From Pseudomonas azadiae (GTDB lineage Bacteria; Pseudomonadota; Gammaproteobacteria; Pseudomonadales; Pseudomonadaceae), in assembly GCF_019145355.1 (NCBI RefSeq), contig NZ_JAHSTY010000001.1, positions 1,612,001-1,676,000 of the forward strand: a stretch of DNA of 64,000 nucleotides, read 5' to 3'. Shown in pieces: positions 17,072-26,648 of the stretch; within the stretch, counting starts at the first letter, position 1, and each line of letters starts with the position of its first letter. Under the pieces are notes generated by a model. It was given only the letters and a program-made list of their open reading frames with translations. It made no database searches and was not told where the DNA came from. Both the position numbers and the translations under genes were made by a program.

Positions 17072-19639
17072 ATGTCCTCTTGTTTCATCCGCCGGTCTTC
17101 TTCGCCTGCCCTGTCCTTGCTGACCGCCGCCCTCCTGCTGGCCGGCGTGCCGGTGATGACCGCCAGCGCCGCCGAACCTGCGCCACGCAGCCACGGCAAT
17201 TACACCTTCAGCATCGAACAGCAGCCGCTGGTTTCGGCACTCAATGCCTTTACCACGGTAACCGGCTGGCAAGTCGGCCTGCCGGCAGAGCTGGGCCAGG
17301 GTGTGTCGTCGCCCGGCGTACGCGGCGCGCTGCCGCCGGACAAAGCCCTGGACCGGCTGTTGGTGGGGACCAGCCTGAGCTACCGCAAACTGGGCAGCAA
17401 CACCATCGTCCTGGAAAAACGCACAGCGGGCAGCACCCTCAACCTGCAGCAGGTGACCATCAGCGCCACCCGCAATGCACAGGATGTGGACAGCGTTCCG
17501 AGCACCGTCAGCGTGCAGGAACGCGAAGCGCTCGACCGCCAGAACGTGAATACCATTCGTGAACTGGTGCGCTATGAACCCAACGTCTCGGTAGGCGGCG
17601 CCGGGGGTCGCTCGAGCAATTCGGGCTACAACATTCGCGGCATCGACGGCGACCGCATCCTCACCCAGGTGGATGGCGTGGAAGTGCCGGACAACTTCTT
17701 CAACGGCCCCTATGCCAAGACCCGTCGCAACTACGTCGACCCGGAAATCGTCAAGCGCGTGGAGATCCTGCGCGGCCCGGCCTCGGCGCTGTACGGCAGC
17801 AGCGCCATCGGCGGCGCCGTCAGCTATTTCACCCTCGACCCGGATGACATCATCAAGCCCGGCCAGGACGTCGGCGCCCGTCTCAAAACCGGCTACAGCT
17901 CCGCCGACGAGAGCTGGCTGACCTCCGGCACCGTCGCCGGTCGCGTGCAGGACTTCGACGGTTTGCTGCACCTGAGCCAGCGCAATGGCCACGAAATGGA
18001 GTCCTACGACGGCAACAACGCCACCGGCCTGGCGCGCACCGGCGCCAACCCGGAAGAGGCACGCACCACCAACGTGCTGGCCAAGCTGGGCTGGAAATAC
18101 GGCGACGACAATCGCCTTGGCCTGACCTACGAGAAGTACAAGGATGATCGCGACGTCAACCTGAAAAGTGCCGTGGGCGGGCCGTTCAACGCGGGCCCCT
18201 TCGTCTCCAACTGGTACCGCGCCCGCACCGGCAATGACACCCTTACCCGTGAGCGCTTCGGCCTGGAAAACAGCTTCGCCCTCGAGTCGCCGATTGCCGA
18301 CCGCATCAAGACCAGCCTCAATTATCAGATCGCCAAGACCGACCAGACGACGGCTGAAATCTATCAGCCAAGTCGCCGCGTGTTGCGCACCCGCGAGACC
18401 TTGTATCAAGAAAGGCAGTGGGTCTTCGACGCGCAATTGGACAAGGCCTTCAGCCTCGGCGACACCGATCACCAGGTGACCTACGGCACCACCCTCAAGC
18501 AGCAGAAAGTCACTGGCTCTCGTGAAGGCGCGGCCACTTGCCTGGCCGTCGGCAGTGGTTGCACCGCCATCGGCGCACCCAGTCCATCGGCCGGGGACAG
18601 CGTACGCAAGGCCAGCGACTTTCCGGATCCGACCATCAACACTTATTCGCTGTTCGCACAGGACCAGATCGCCTGGGGCAAATGGACATTCCTGCCCGCC
18701 GTGCGCTACGACTACACCCAACTCAAGCCCAAATTGACCGAAGAGTTCCTCAACACCGTCGACCCGACGCGGATCTACGCCCACAGTGACAAGGAAAAAA
18801 CCTGGCACCGTGTGACGCCCAAGTTCGGCCTGACCTACGCGCTGACCGATCACTACACCTGGTTTGGCCAGTACGCTGAAGGCTTCCGCACCCCCTCCGC
18901 CAAAGCCTTGTACGGGCGTTTTGAGAACCTGCAGCAGGGTTACACCGTGGAACCCAACCCGGACCTCAAGCCGGAAAGCAGCAAGGGCGTGGAAACCGGG
19001 ATCCGCGGCAACTTCGATTCCGGTTCGTTTGATATTGCCGTGTTCTACAACAAATACCGCAACTTCATCGACGAGGACGCCTCCGTCGCCGGCGATACCT
19101 CACAGCAATTCGAAGCCAACAATATCAGGCACGCCACCATCAAGGGGATCGAAGCCAAAGGGCGCCTGAACCTCGACGCGTTCGGCGCGCCGCAAGGCCT
19201 GTACAGCCAGGGTTCGATTGGCTACACCTATGGCCGCAACGACGACAATGGCGAGGCGCTCAACAGCGTCAACCCGCTCAAGGGCGTATTCGGCCTGGGC
19301 TACGACCAGGACAACTACGGTGGCCTGCTGAGCTGGACCCTGGTGAAAAAACAGAATCGCGTCGACAGCACCACCTTCCACGCGCCTGACGGCAGCGCCA
19401 CGGGCCCGTTCAAGACCCCGGGCTTCGGCGTCCTCCACCTGACCGCCTTCTACAAAGTCACCAACGATGTGACCGTCAACGGTGGCCTCTACAACCTGAC
19501 CGACAAAAAGTACTGGAACTGGGATGACGTGCGCAGCTACGACGGCGTCGGCGAAGCCGGCGTGACCTCGCCGGCCAACCTCGACCGGTTGACCCAGCCG
19601 GGTCGCAACTTCGCGATCAACGTGATCTGGGACATCTAA
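17072..19639 (+). CDS. TonB-dependent heme/hemoprotein receptor with STN signalling domain
   Basis: 855 residues. Signal peptide to about residue 33 (VMTASAAEP), STN domain about 45-115 (FSIEQQPLVSALNAFT...), a TonB-box-like QQVTISA, plug domain with YNIRGIDGDRILTQVDGVEV and RVEILRGPASALYGSSAIGG, then a 22-strand-type barrel ending in the aromatic NVIWDI. The FRTPSAKALYG and EPNPDLKPESS segments correspond to the FRAP/NPNL boxes of heme and hemoglobin/transferrin receptors. The STN domain and the sigma/anti-sigma genes upstream indicate signalling as well as transport, as in HasR or HxuA. A heme oxygenase gene follows. No hemophore (hasA) or its type I exporter is in the window. Confidence 0.9.
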   Translation: MSSCFIRRSSSPALSLLTAALLLAGVPVMTASAAEPAPRSHGNYTFSIEQQPLVSALNAFTTVTGWQVGLPAELGQGVSSPGVRGALPPDKALDRLLVGTSLSYRKLGSNTIVLEKRTAGSTLNLQQVTISATRNAQDVDSVPSTVSVQEREALDRQNVNTIRELVRYEPNVSVGGAGGRSSNSGYNIRGIDGDRILTQVDGVEVPDNFFNGPYAKTRRNYVDPEIVKRVEILRGPASALYGSSAIGGAVSYFTLDPDDIIKPGQDVGARLKTGYSSADESWLTSGTVAGRVQDFDGLLHLSQRNGHEMESYDGNNATGLARTGANPEEARTTNVLAKLGWKYGDDNRLGLTYEKYKDDRDVNLKSAVGGPFNAGPFVSNWYRARTGNDTLTRERFGLENSFALESPIADRIKTSLNYQIAKTDQTTAEIYQPSRRVLRTRETLYQERQWVFDAQLDKAFSLGDTDHQVTYGTTLKQQKVTGSREGAATCLAVGSGCTAIGAPSPSAGDSVRKASDFPDPTINTYSLFAQDQIAWGKWTFLPAVRYDYTQLKPKLTEEFLNTVDPTRIYAHSDKEKTWHRVTPKFGLTYALTDHYTWFGQYAEGFRTPSAKALYGRFENLQQGYTVEPNPDLKPESSKGVETGIRGNFDSGSFDIAVFYNKYRNFIDEDASVAGDTSQQFEANNIRHATIKGIEAKGRLNLDAFGAPQGLYSQGSIGYTYGRNDDNGEALNSVNPLKGVFGLGYDQDNYGGLLSWTLVKKQNRVDSTTFHAPDGSATGPFKTPGFGVLHLTAFYKVTNDVTVNGGLYNLTDKKYWNWDDVRSYDGVGEAGVTSPANLDRLTQPGRNFAINVIWDI

Positions 19640-19651
19640 CCCCGCCCCACT

Positions 19652-19690
19652 CACCTCGTCGAAATTTCCTCGACGGGGTGAAGATTTTTT
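19652..19690 (+). terminator. Rho-independent terminator after the receptor gene
   Basis: CACCTCGTCGA pairs with TCGACGGGGTG around a 7-base loop, followed by AAGATTTTTT. It lies just after the receptor stop codon, so the heme oxygenase is probably transcribed partly from elsewhere or by read-through. Confidence 0.75.
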
Positions 19691-19772
19691 ACTGTGCCGC
19701 GCCTTCTTGTTCGTCTAGTTGATAACAGCGCTCTTCAGGGCCAGGCGCTCCCCCTTCCCAAGGAATTTTTCA

Positions 19773-20387
19773 ATGACCGCTTCCTCTGCCGCAGAACGCG
19801 CAAGCCTACGCTCCCAGCGCCTGAACCAGATCACCCACGAGCCACACACCAAACTCGACGCATTGGTCAAAGCCCACGCCCCCTTCGAAACCCAGGCCAA
19901 CTTCGCGCGCTTCGTCGTGGCGCAGTACCTGTTCCAGTCAGAACTGGTAGCGCTGTACAACGACGCCGAGCTGAACAACATCGTGCCGGACCTGGCCGAG
20001 CGCTGCCGCGCCGAAGCCGCCAGGCTGGACCTGGCCGACCTGGACACCGACGTGCCGGCACCGGTCGCCGGCGCCGTGAAACACCCAGGCAAGGCCGAAG
20101 CCCTGGGCTGGCTGTTCGTGTCGGAAGGTTCCAAACTGGGCGCCGCGTTCCTGATCAAGCGCGCCGTGGGCCTGGGCCTGAGCGAAACCTTCGGCGCCCG
20201 CCACCTGGGTGAGCCGGCGGGTGGCCGCGCCGAAGGCTGGAAACGCTTCACCCGCACGCTGGACGCCCTGGAATTCACCGCAGAAGAAGAAGCCGCAGCG
20301 GAAAAAGGCGCGATCGACGCGTTTGTACGCTTCACCGTATTGCTGGACAGGCGTACGCTAGCGCGCCTGAACTGGCCTGATACCTGA
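19773..20387 (+). CDS. hemO: Biliverdin-producing heme oxygenase (HemO/BphO-type)
   Basis: 204 residues from the ATG at 19773, which has AAGGA 9 bases upstream; an in-frame ATG at 19719 lies next to the terminator and lacks a ribosome site. The all-helical heme oxygenase fold is indicated by the proximal-His region RLNQITHEPHTKLDALVKAH and by GWLFVSEGSKLGAAFL, the distal-helix GS(K)LG motif. It would open heme to biliverdin, CO and iron in the cytosol. Its place right after a heme receptor supports this. The terminator in between suggests separate control. Confidence 0.88.
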   Translation: MTASSAAERASLRSQRLNQITHEPHTKLDALVKAHAPFETQANFARFVVAQYLFQSELVALYNDAELNNIVPDLAERCRAEAARLDLADLDTDVPAPVAGAVKHPGKAEALGWLFVSEGSKLGAAFLIKRAVGLGLSETFGARHLGEPAGGRAEGWKRFTRTLDALEFTAEEEAAAEKGAIDAFVRFTVLLDRRTLARLNWPDT

Positions 20388-20403
20388 ATTGGAATGCAGT
20401 CCC

Positions 20404-20600
20404 ATGTGAGAGCTGGCTTGCCTGCGATAGCGGCGTGTAGTGAGCGGGCTTGCCCCGCGCTGGGTGGCGAAGCCGCCCCAATGAAAACACCGCCGACCTC
20501 CTAGTAGAACCGAGTCGCGTGGTTTGGGGCGGCTTCGCCACCCAGCGCGGGGCAAGCCCGCTCACTACAGCCGTATTCGCGAGCAAGCCCGCTCCCCTCT
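20404..20600. repeat. Compound repeat: 135-bp palindromic element nested in a mixed REP pair
   Basis: The outer left arm is GAGAGCTGGCTTGCCTGCGAT-type and the outer right arm is the TTCGCGAGCAAGCCCGCTCC variant, so the ends belong to two REP classes. Inside, 20435-20569 is an inverted repeat with ends TGTAGTGAGCGGGCTTGCCC and GCGAAGCCGCCCCAA/TTGGGGCGGCTTCGC inner arms. A close copy of the inner element is at 31794-31926. Confidence 0.85.
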
Positions 20601-20619
20601 GTGATACCCCTATCTATCT

Positions 20620-21021
20620 ATGACCGGCAAACCCCACCCCACCTCGAAAATCGCGCAGCTGCTCTTCGGCCTGCTGGCCTACGTCAGCCTGGGCATCGGG
20701 CTGGTGGCGATTGTCATACCGGGTTTGCCCACCACCGAGTTCATCCTGCTGGCTGCCTGGGCCGCCACTAAAAGCTCGCCACGTCTGAGCGCCTGGCTGG
20801 AAAACCACCGGTTGTTCGGGCCGATCCTGTTCAACTGGCGCAATGGCAGGATCATCGCCCGCAGGGCCAAGGTCAGCGCCACGCTGAGCATGCTGCTATG
20901 CGCCATCCTGATGCTGGTGATGCTCGACCACGGCTGGCCGATCTACCTGGCGATTGCCGGCATGAGCCTGGGCAACCTGTGGATCTGGTCACGTCCGGAA
21001 CGGCCCGCAGTCCCCGTATAA
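20620..21021 (+). CDS. YbaN/DUF454 family inner-membrane protein
   Basis: 133 residues with two to three membrane stretches: LFGLLAYVSLGIGLVAIVIPG (about 11-31) followed by LPTTEFILLAAWAA, and STLSMLLCAILMLVMLDHGW / IYLAIAGMSLGNLWIW at the end. The GLPTTEFILLAAW... SSPRLSAWL pattern is the DUF454 signature. The molecular role of the family is unknown; it often lies near heme or iron genes in Pseudomonas, as here. It follows the nested repeat, 232 bases after hemO. Confidence 0.85.
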   Translation: MTGKPHPTSKIAQLLFGLLAYVSLGIGLVAIVIPGLPTTEFILLAAWAATKSSPRLSAWLENHRLFGPILFNWRNGRIIARRAKVSATLSMLLCAILMLVMLDHGWPIYLAIAGMSLGNLWIWSRPERPAVPV

Positions 21022-21154
21022 CGTGGCGTGTGGCGTTTCCTACCGCTCATCGCCTGCCTCTCATGAATTGATTTGAGACGCCGATGTTTCAGGTATGGCG
21101 TCGAATGGAATTGGCTCTGCCTGCATCTCAACCTGTCCATTCGCGAGTGAACTC

Positions 21155-23293
21155 ATGTTCGACACCCTCTCCATCCGCCTGAAAATCGTACTGCTGTCCG
21201 GGCTGTGCCTGCTCGGTGTGATTGCGTTGATCATCAGCATCAACCTGTACGAAACAAATCAGAACGACCATCTGATCAGTGATTCAAGCTCGCGAATGCT
21301 CACCAGCAGTGTGGAGAACCTGCTGCAATCCAAAGCCGCCGAACAAGCGGTGCAGCTACAGAAGACCTTTGGCGAAAACCTGCTGGTGGTGACCGCCCTT
21401 GCCGATCAGATCAAGGATTTGCGCAACCTGGCCGCCAAGCGCTCGCTGGAACCGGGCGCCCTGCGTGAAGAACTCAACCAGAGCCTGAAGACCGCATTCG
21501 AACGCAACAGCAAAGTGCTGGGCGTCTGGCTGTCATTCGAGCCCAACGGCCTGGATGGCAAGGACAGCGAATTCATCGACGACAAGGCCCGCGCGTCCAA
21601 CGAAACAGGCCGCTTCTCCAGCTACTGGAGCCGCGCCGGCGGCCAAGGCGAGAACACCATCATGGTCGAAGAAGACCTGACCAAGACCACCCTTAACCTT
21701 AGCGGTACGCCCTACAACATCTGGTACACCTGCCCAAGGGACACGCGCAACGTTTGTTTGCTCGACCCGTACGAAGACACGGTGGGCGGCACGCCGGTAC
21801 TGATGACGACTATTTCCTTGCCGCTGATCGTGGACGGTAACGTGATCGGTGTGGTCGGTCTCGATATTGCGCTGAACAGCCTGCAAGCCCTCACCGATGC
21901 CGCGCAAAAAACCTTGTTCGACGGCGCCACGCACCTGGAGATCATTTCCAGCACCGGCCTGATTGCCGCCTACAGCGGTGAGCCGGCCAAGGTGGGCAAG
22001 AACCTGATCGACATCCTCGGTGCCGAGGGCAAGGAAATCGTGCAACTGCTGGCCAGTAACGCTCAGGTCAACCGTGAACAGGGCGATACGATCCGTGCGG
22101 TTTATTCGGTCAAGCCCATCGCCGACGCGAAAGCCTGGGGCGTGGTGATCAAACTGCCCAAGCACGTGATGCTCGCCGATGCCTTGAAGCTGCAAGGCCT
22201 GCTCGACCAAGCCCAGGCCAGCGGCACCCTGAAGGCCTTGCTGGTAGGCGCCGGCGCAGGCTTGCTTGGCTTGTTGCTGATCTGGCTGACCGCCACCGGC
22301 GTGACCCGCCCGATCAACAGCGTGGCCGCCATGCTCAAGGACATCGCCAGCGGCGACGGCGACCTTACCCAGCGCCTGGCCTACGCCAAAAAGGATGAAC
22401 TGGGCGAACTGGTCAACTGGTTCAACCGTTTCCTCGACAAGCTGCAACCGACCATCGCGCAGATCAAGCAAAGCATCACTGAAGCCCGTGGCACGGCTGA
22501 CCAGTCATCGGCCATCGCGCGCCAGACCAGCGAAGGCATGCAGGTGCAGTTCCGCGAAATCGACCAGGTGGCCACCGCCTCCAATGAAATGAGCGCCACC
22601 GCCCACGACGTGGCGAACAGCGCCTCCAACGCTGCCAGCGCGGCCCGCGGTGCTGACCTATCGGCGCGTGAAGGCATGTCGATCATCGAGAAGAGCACGC
22701 GCGATATCACCACCCTGGCCGAAGAAGTCAGCAAGGCCGTGGGCGAAGTTGAAGCCCTGGCGGTCAACAGCGAGCAGATCGGCTCAGTCCTGGAAGTGAT
22801 CCGCAGCATTGCCGAGCAGACCAACCTGCTGGCCCTCAACGCCGCCATCGAAGCGGCACGCGCCGGGGAAAGCGGGCGGGGGTTTGCAGTAGTCGCCGAC
22901 GAAGTGCGCAACCTGGCCAAGCGCACCCAGGATTCGGTGGAGGAAATTCGCCAGGTGATCGAACGCATCCAGAGCGGCACGCGTGGCGTGGTGGCCACCA
23001 TGCATTCGAGCCAGAGCCAGGCCCAGAGCAACGCCGGGCAGATCCACCAAGCGGTGCAGGCCCTGGGCAAGATCAGCGATGCGGTCACCGTGATCAGCGA
23101 CATGAACCTGCAGATCGCCAGCGCCGCCGAACAACAGAGCGCGGTAGCCGAAGAGGTCAACCGCAACGTCTCGGCGATCCGCACCGTGACCGAAACCCTC
23201 ACCGGCCAAGCCACCGAGTCGGCGGCCATCAGCAGCCAACTCAATGCATTGGCCAGCCAGCAGATGAAGTTGATGGATCAGTTCAAGGTATAA
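21155..23293 (+). CDS. Methyl-accepting chemotaxis protein with Cache-type sensor
   Basis: 712 residues from [10 protein letters not shown]; an in-frame ATG at 21095 would add 20 residues without membrane character. N-terminal membrane segment ([20 protein letters not shown]), a large periplasmic domain of about 330 residues consistent with a double Cache sensor ([39 protein letters not shown]), second membrane segment ([19 protein letters not shown]), HAMP, and a signalling tip [20 protein letters not shown]. No C-terminal CheR-binding pentapeptide is seen. It should steer flagellar motion to an unknown ligand; the canonical amino-acid Cache motif is not evident. Confidence 0.92.
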   Translation: MFDTLSIRLKIVLLSGLCLLGVIALIISINLYETNQNDHLISDSSSRMLTSSVENLLQSKAAEQAVQLQKTFGENLLVVTALADQIKDLRNLAAKRSLEPGALREELNQSLKTAFERNSKVLGVWLSFEPNGLDGKDSEFIDDKARASNETGRFSSYWSRAGGQGENTIMVEEDLTKTTLNLSGTPYNIWYTCPRDTRNVCLLDPYEDTVGGTPVLMTTISLPLIVDGNVIGVVGLDIALNSLQALTDAAQKTLFDGATHLEIISSTGLIAAYSGEPAKVGKNLIDILGAEGKEIVQLLASNAQVNREQGDTIRAVYSVKPIADAKAWGVVIKLPKHVMLADALKLQGLLDQAQASGTLKALLVGAGAGLLGLLLIWLTATGVTRPINSVAAMLKDIASGDGDLTQRLAYAKKDELGELVNWFNRFLDKLQPTIAQIKQSITEARGTADQSSAIARQTSEGMQVQFREIDQVATASNEMSATAHDVANSASNAASAARGADLSAREGMSIIEKSTRDITTLAEEVSKAVGEVEALAVNSEQIGSVLEVIRSIAEQTNLLALNAAIEAARAGESGRGFAVVADEVRNLAKRTQDSVEEIRQVIERIQSGTRGVVATMHSSQSQAQSNAGQIHQAVQALGKISDAVTVISDMNLQIASAAEQQSAVAEEVNRNVSAIRTVTETLTGQATESAAISSQLNALASQQMKLMDQFKV

Positions 23294-23321
23294 ACCGATC
23301 CCTTGAACACCAGGGATCCCC

Positions 23322-23409
23322 TGTGGGAGCCGGGCTTGCCCGCGATGCAGACGACTCGGTTTCCCTGAGGAACCGAGTCGATACTATCGCAGCCAAGCCA
23401 GCCCCACAG
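23322..23409. repeat. REP pair
   Basis: Convergent GTGGGAGCCGGGCTTGCCCGCGATG and ATCGCAGCCAAGCCAGCCCCACA arms (right arm with two changes) and loop dyad ACTCGGTT/AACCGAGT; lies between the convergent chemoreceptor and nitroreductase genes. Confidence 0.8.
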
Positions 23410-23422
23410 GAACTGTGGTGGT

Positions 23423-23986
23423 TTAAACGCCGGGCCAGGCTTGCACAAAAGGCGTCAGGTCTTCCCTCGGCGCCGTGCGCGGCGGGTTCTGCGGCGTGCC
23501 CAGGTAGAGGAAGCCAATCACTTCCTCGCCCGCCGCGAGCCCCAGGCCTTTGGCGACGTGGGCCGAGTAGGACAATTCGCCGGTGCGCCACACCGCACCA
23601 ATCCCCTGTGCATAAGCCGCCAACAGGATGCCATGGGCCGCGCATGCGGCGGCCAGCAGTTGCTCGGATTTCGGCACCTTGAAGTGCTCCTGCAGGCGGG
23701 CAATCACCACCACCACCAGCGGCGCGCGCAACGGGCCGTTCTGCGCCTTGTCGATGGCCGCTTGCGGTGCGTCGGCATCCTGCAGGCGGGCCGCTTCGGC
23801 CAGCAATGTACCCATCTGCTCGCGGGCAGCGCCTTCAACGGTGAGGAAGCGCCAAGGGCGCAGTTGCCCGTGGTCGGGCGCACGCATGGCCGCGGCGAAC
23901 AGCACGTCGCGCTGCTCCTGGGTCGGCGCCGGTTCCAGCAAGCGCGGCACGGAAACACGGTTGAGCAAAGCGTCGAGAGCCTGCAT
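23423..23986 (-). CDS. Nitroreductase family protein, YdjA-like
   Basis: 187 residues from MQALDALLNRVSVPRL, chosen because GGAGGT precedes it; the frame stays open to 24016. FMN-binding features of the short YdjA subfamily: RVSVPRL near the N terminus, AAMRAPDHGQLRPWRFL, and the C-terminal GLGLAAGEEVIGFLYLGTP. It is an NAD(P)H:flavin-dependent reductase of unclear physiological substrate. It is divergent from the di-heme lipoprotein gene at 24125, with which it shares a 138-base promoter gap. Confidence 0.9.
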   Translation of the reverse strand: MQALDALLNRVSVPRLLEPAPTQEQRDVLFAAAMRAPDHGQLRPWRFLTVEGAAREQMGTLLAEAARLQDADAPQAAIDKAQNGPLRAPLVVVVIARLQEHFKVPKSEQLLAAACAAHGILLAAYAQGIGAVWRTGELSYSAHVAKGLGLAAGEEVIGFLYLGTPQNPPRTAPREDLTPFVQAWPGV

Positions 23987-24124
23987 GGCCACCTCCAGAG
24001 AAAAATGTGCGGTCATTCTAGCGGGAATGACTCGGATTCGACCAAACGATAATTGCTCTTATTCATTGCGCCCCGCCCTGTTAAACTTTGCGCCCTCATT
24101 TTGTGTCTTCGCTCGGGAAACTCG

Positions 24125-25552
24125 ATGTTCCGTTCGCTTTTTCGCCTGTACGCAGCACTGCTGGCCTTGAGCCTGGCTGCCTGCGATGACGCGCCTCGCT
24201 TTACCCAGGCCGAGCCCGGTGAATCGCGAGCGGGCGGTGCTGCAACAGTGAACAAGCGCGACCAGAACGCGTTTTCCCTGCCTTCGGCCAACCTGTCGCC
24301 CACGCGTCGCCTGGATTTCAGCGTGGGCAACAGCTTCTTTCGCAGCCCCTGGGTGATCGCGCCATCCACCACCACGGCGCGCGATGGCCTGGGCCCGCTG
24401 TTCAATACCAACGCTTGCCAGAATTGCCATATAAAAGACGGTCGTGGTCATCCGCCGCTTGCCGACGCGCCGAATGCAGTGTCGATGCTGGTGCGCCTGT
24501 CCATTCCAGACGCGCCGCCTTACGTAAAACTCATCGAACAGATCGGTGTGGTCCCCGAGCCCGTTTACGGTGGGCAGCTGCAAGACATGGCGGTGCCCGG
24601 CGTCGCGCCCGAAGGCAAGGTGCGGGTCGACTACACACCGGTCAACGTCACGTTCAAGGACGGTACGGTCGTCGAATTGCGCAAGCCGGACCTGCAGATC
24701 ACCCAGCTCGGCTACGGCCCGATGCACCCGGACACGCGCTTCTCGGCACGCATCGCCCCGCCAATGATCGGCCTGGGTTTGCTCGAAGCCATCAGCGACG
24801 CCGATATCCTGCGCAACACCGACCCGAAGACCGCCGTCAAGGGCGCCATCGTCGGCCGCGCCAACCAAGTGTGGGATGACGCCCAGCAGAAAACCGTGCT
24901 GGGGCGTTTCGGCTGGAAAGCCGGCCAGCCAAACCTCAATCAACAAAATGTTCACGCGTTTTCGGGTGATATGGGCCTCACCACATCCCTGAGGCCATTT
25001 GATGACTGCACCGACACCCAAGTCGCCTGCAAACAGGCGCCTAACGGCAATGGTCCGCAGGGCGAGCCGGAAGTCAGCGACAACATCCTGCGCCTGGTGC
25101 TGTTCTACACGCGCAACCTCGCCGTGCCGGTGCGCCGTGACGTTGACTCGCCGCAGGTGCTGGCCGGCAAGAACCTGTTCTACCAAGCGGGCTGCCAGGG
25201 CTGCCACAGACCCTCTTTCACCACGTCCGCCTCTGCCGCCGAACCTGAACTGGCCAACCAGGTGATCCGCCCCTACACCGACCTGCTGTTGCACGACATG
25301 GGCCCGGGCCTGGCCGACAACCGCACCGAATTCAAGGCCGGTGGCCGCGACTGGCGCACGCCGCCGTTGTGGGGCATCGGCCTGACGCAGACCGTCAGTG
25401 GCCACACCCAGTTCTTGCATGACGGCCGCGCCCGCAACCTGCTCGAAGCCGTGCTGTGGCATGGCGGTGAAGCACAGGCGGCGCAGCAGCATGTGCTGTC
25501 CTTCAATGCCGAGCAGCGCGCTGCGTTGCTGGCGTTCCTGAATTCTCTATAA
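24125..25552 (+). CDS. Di-heme c-type thiol oxidoreductase-like lipoprotein (DUF1111)
   Basis: 475 residues from MFRSLFRLYAAL. A lipoprotein signal with lipobox LSLAAC is followed by the DUF1111 fold. Two heme c attachment motifs are seen, CQNCH near residue 100 and CQGCH near residue 358, so it should be an exported di-heme protein. The in-frame ATG at 24053 would ruin the signal peptide. It is followed by imelysin and DUF1513 genes at short spacing; in P. aeruginosa this set (PA4370-PA4373, from memory) is iron-repressed, and the di-heme protein is thought to help handle iron. A weak Fur-like stretch (GATAATTGCTCTTATTCAT, about 24046) lies upstream. Confidence 0.85.
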   Translation: MFRSLFRLYAALLALSLAACDDAPRFTQAEPGESRAGGAATVNKRDQNAFSLPSANLSPTRRLDFSVGNSFFRSPWVIAPSTTTARDGLGPLFNTNACQNCHIKDGRGHPPLADAPNAVSMLVRLSIPDAPPYVKLIEQIGVVPEPVYGGQLQDMAVPGVAPEGKVRVDYTPVNVTFKDGTVVELRKPDLQITQLGYGPMHPDTRFSARIAPPMIGLGLLEAISDADILRNTDPKTAVKGAIVGRANQVWDDAQQKTVLGRFGWKAGQPNLNQQNVHAFSGDMGLTTSLRPFDDCTDTQVACKQAPNGNGPQGEPEVSDNILRLVLFYTRNLAVPVRRDVDSPQVLAGKNLFYQAGCQGCHRPSFTTSASAAEPELANQVIRPYTDLLLHDMGPGLADNRTEFKAGGRDWRTPPLWGIGLTQTVSGHTQFLHDGRARNLLEAVLWHGGEAQAAQQHVLSFNAEQRAALLAFLNSL

Positions 25553-25583
25553 GCTTTGCCCCACTTACAGAAGGGAGCTCGAC

Positions 25584-26648
25584 ATGTTCCGTCCCAAGTT
25601 GTTGTTCACCAGCCTTGCCGCCCTTGCCCTCGGTGCCTGCTCGCCCCAAGACCCGCAAGCGGTGACCTCGGCGGCCATCGCCAAGCAAGTGATCCTGCCG
25701 ACCTACAGCCGTTGGGTCGAAGCCGACCGCCAACTGGCCGTCAGCGCCCTGGCCTATTGCCAGGGCAAGGAAAGCCTGGACACCGCCCGCGCCGACTTCC
25801 TGCATGCGCAAAAAGCCTGGGCCGAACTGCAACCGCTGTTGATCGGCCCGCTGGCTGAAGGCAACCGCGCGTGGCAGGTGCAGTTCTGGCCGGACAAGAA
25901 GAACCTGGTCGGCCGCCAGGTCGAGCAACTGGTTGCCAGCCAGCCACAGATCGATGGCGCGGCCCTGGCCAAGTCCAGCGTGGTGGTGCAAGGCCTGTCG
26001 GCCTACGAGTACATTCTCTACGACGCCAAGACCGACCTCGCCGACGACGCCCAGAAAGCCCGTTATTGCCCGCTGCTGGTGGCCATCGGTGACCGCCAGA
26101 AAGCCTTGGCCGAGGAGATACTGGCCAGCTGGAACAGCACCGACGGCATGCTGGCGCAGATGACCAAGTTTCCGAACCAGCGCTACGCCGATTCCCACGA
26201 AGCCATCGCCGATCTGCTGCGCGTCCAGGTGACCGCCCTGGACACCCTGAAGAAAAAGCTCGGCACGCCGATGGGTCGCCAGACCAAGGGCATTGCGCAG
26301 CCGTTCCAGGCCGACGCGTGGCGCAGCCAGTCATCACTGCAAAGTCTCGAGGCCAGCCTCGCCGCGGCCCAGACCGTGTGGGTCGGCGTCGACAACAAAG
26401 GCCTGCGTGGCCTGTTGCCGTCCGAGCAGAAGCCGTTGGCCGACAAGATCGACGCCGCCTATGCTGCGTCCCTGAAACTGTTCGCCAGCAACCAGCGCAC
26501 CCTCAATGAACTGCTGGCCGACGACGCCGGACGCCAGCAGCTCAACGACCTCTACGACAGCCTCAACGTTGTCCACCGCCTGCACGAAGGCGAGCTGGCC
26601 AAGGCGCTGGGCATCCAACTGGGCTTTAACGCCAACGACGGTGACTGA
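25584..26648 (+). CDS. Imelysin-family (M75-like) iron-regulated lipoprotein
   Basis: 354 residues. Lipoprotein signal with lipobox ALGAC, then the all-helical imelysin domain with the repeat-like halves seen in this family. The family's GxHxxE motif is here GLSAYE (GxSxxE): the usual His is replaced, so the peptidase activity claimed for some members is unlikely; EfeO-like iron or heme binding is the more plausible role. The gene sits 31 bases after the di-heme gene and its stop codon overlaps the next ATG (TGATG), so the three genes form one unit. Confidence 0.85.
   Translation: MFRPKLLFTSLAALALGACSPQDPQAVTSAAIAKQVILPTYSRWVEADRQLAVSALAYCQGKESLDTARADFLHAQKAWAELQPLLIGPLAEGNRAWQVQFWPDKKNLVGRQVEQLVASQPQIDGAALAKSSVVVQGLSAYEYILYDAKTDLADDAQKARYCPLLVAIGDRQKALAEEILASWNSTDGMLAQMTKFPNQRYADSHEAIADLLRVQVTALDTLKKKLGTPMGRQTKGIAQPFQADAWRSQSSLQSLEASLAAAQTVWVGVDNKGLRGLLPSEQKPLADKIDAAYAASLKLFASNQRTLNELLADDAGRQQLNDLYDSLNVVHRLHEGELAKALGIQLGFNANDGD

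Noticed and set aside
24046..24064. Possible Fur box before the di-heme lipoprotein gene
   Set aside because: Only about half the bases match the consensus, so it is mentioned in the gene entry but not listed as a site.
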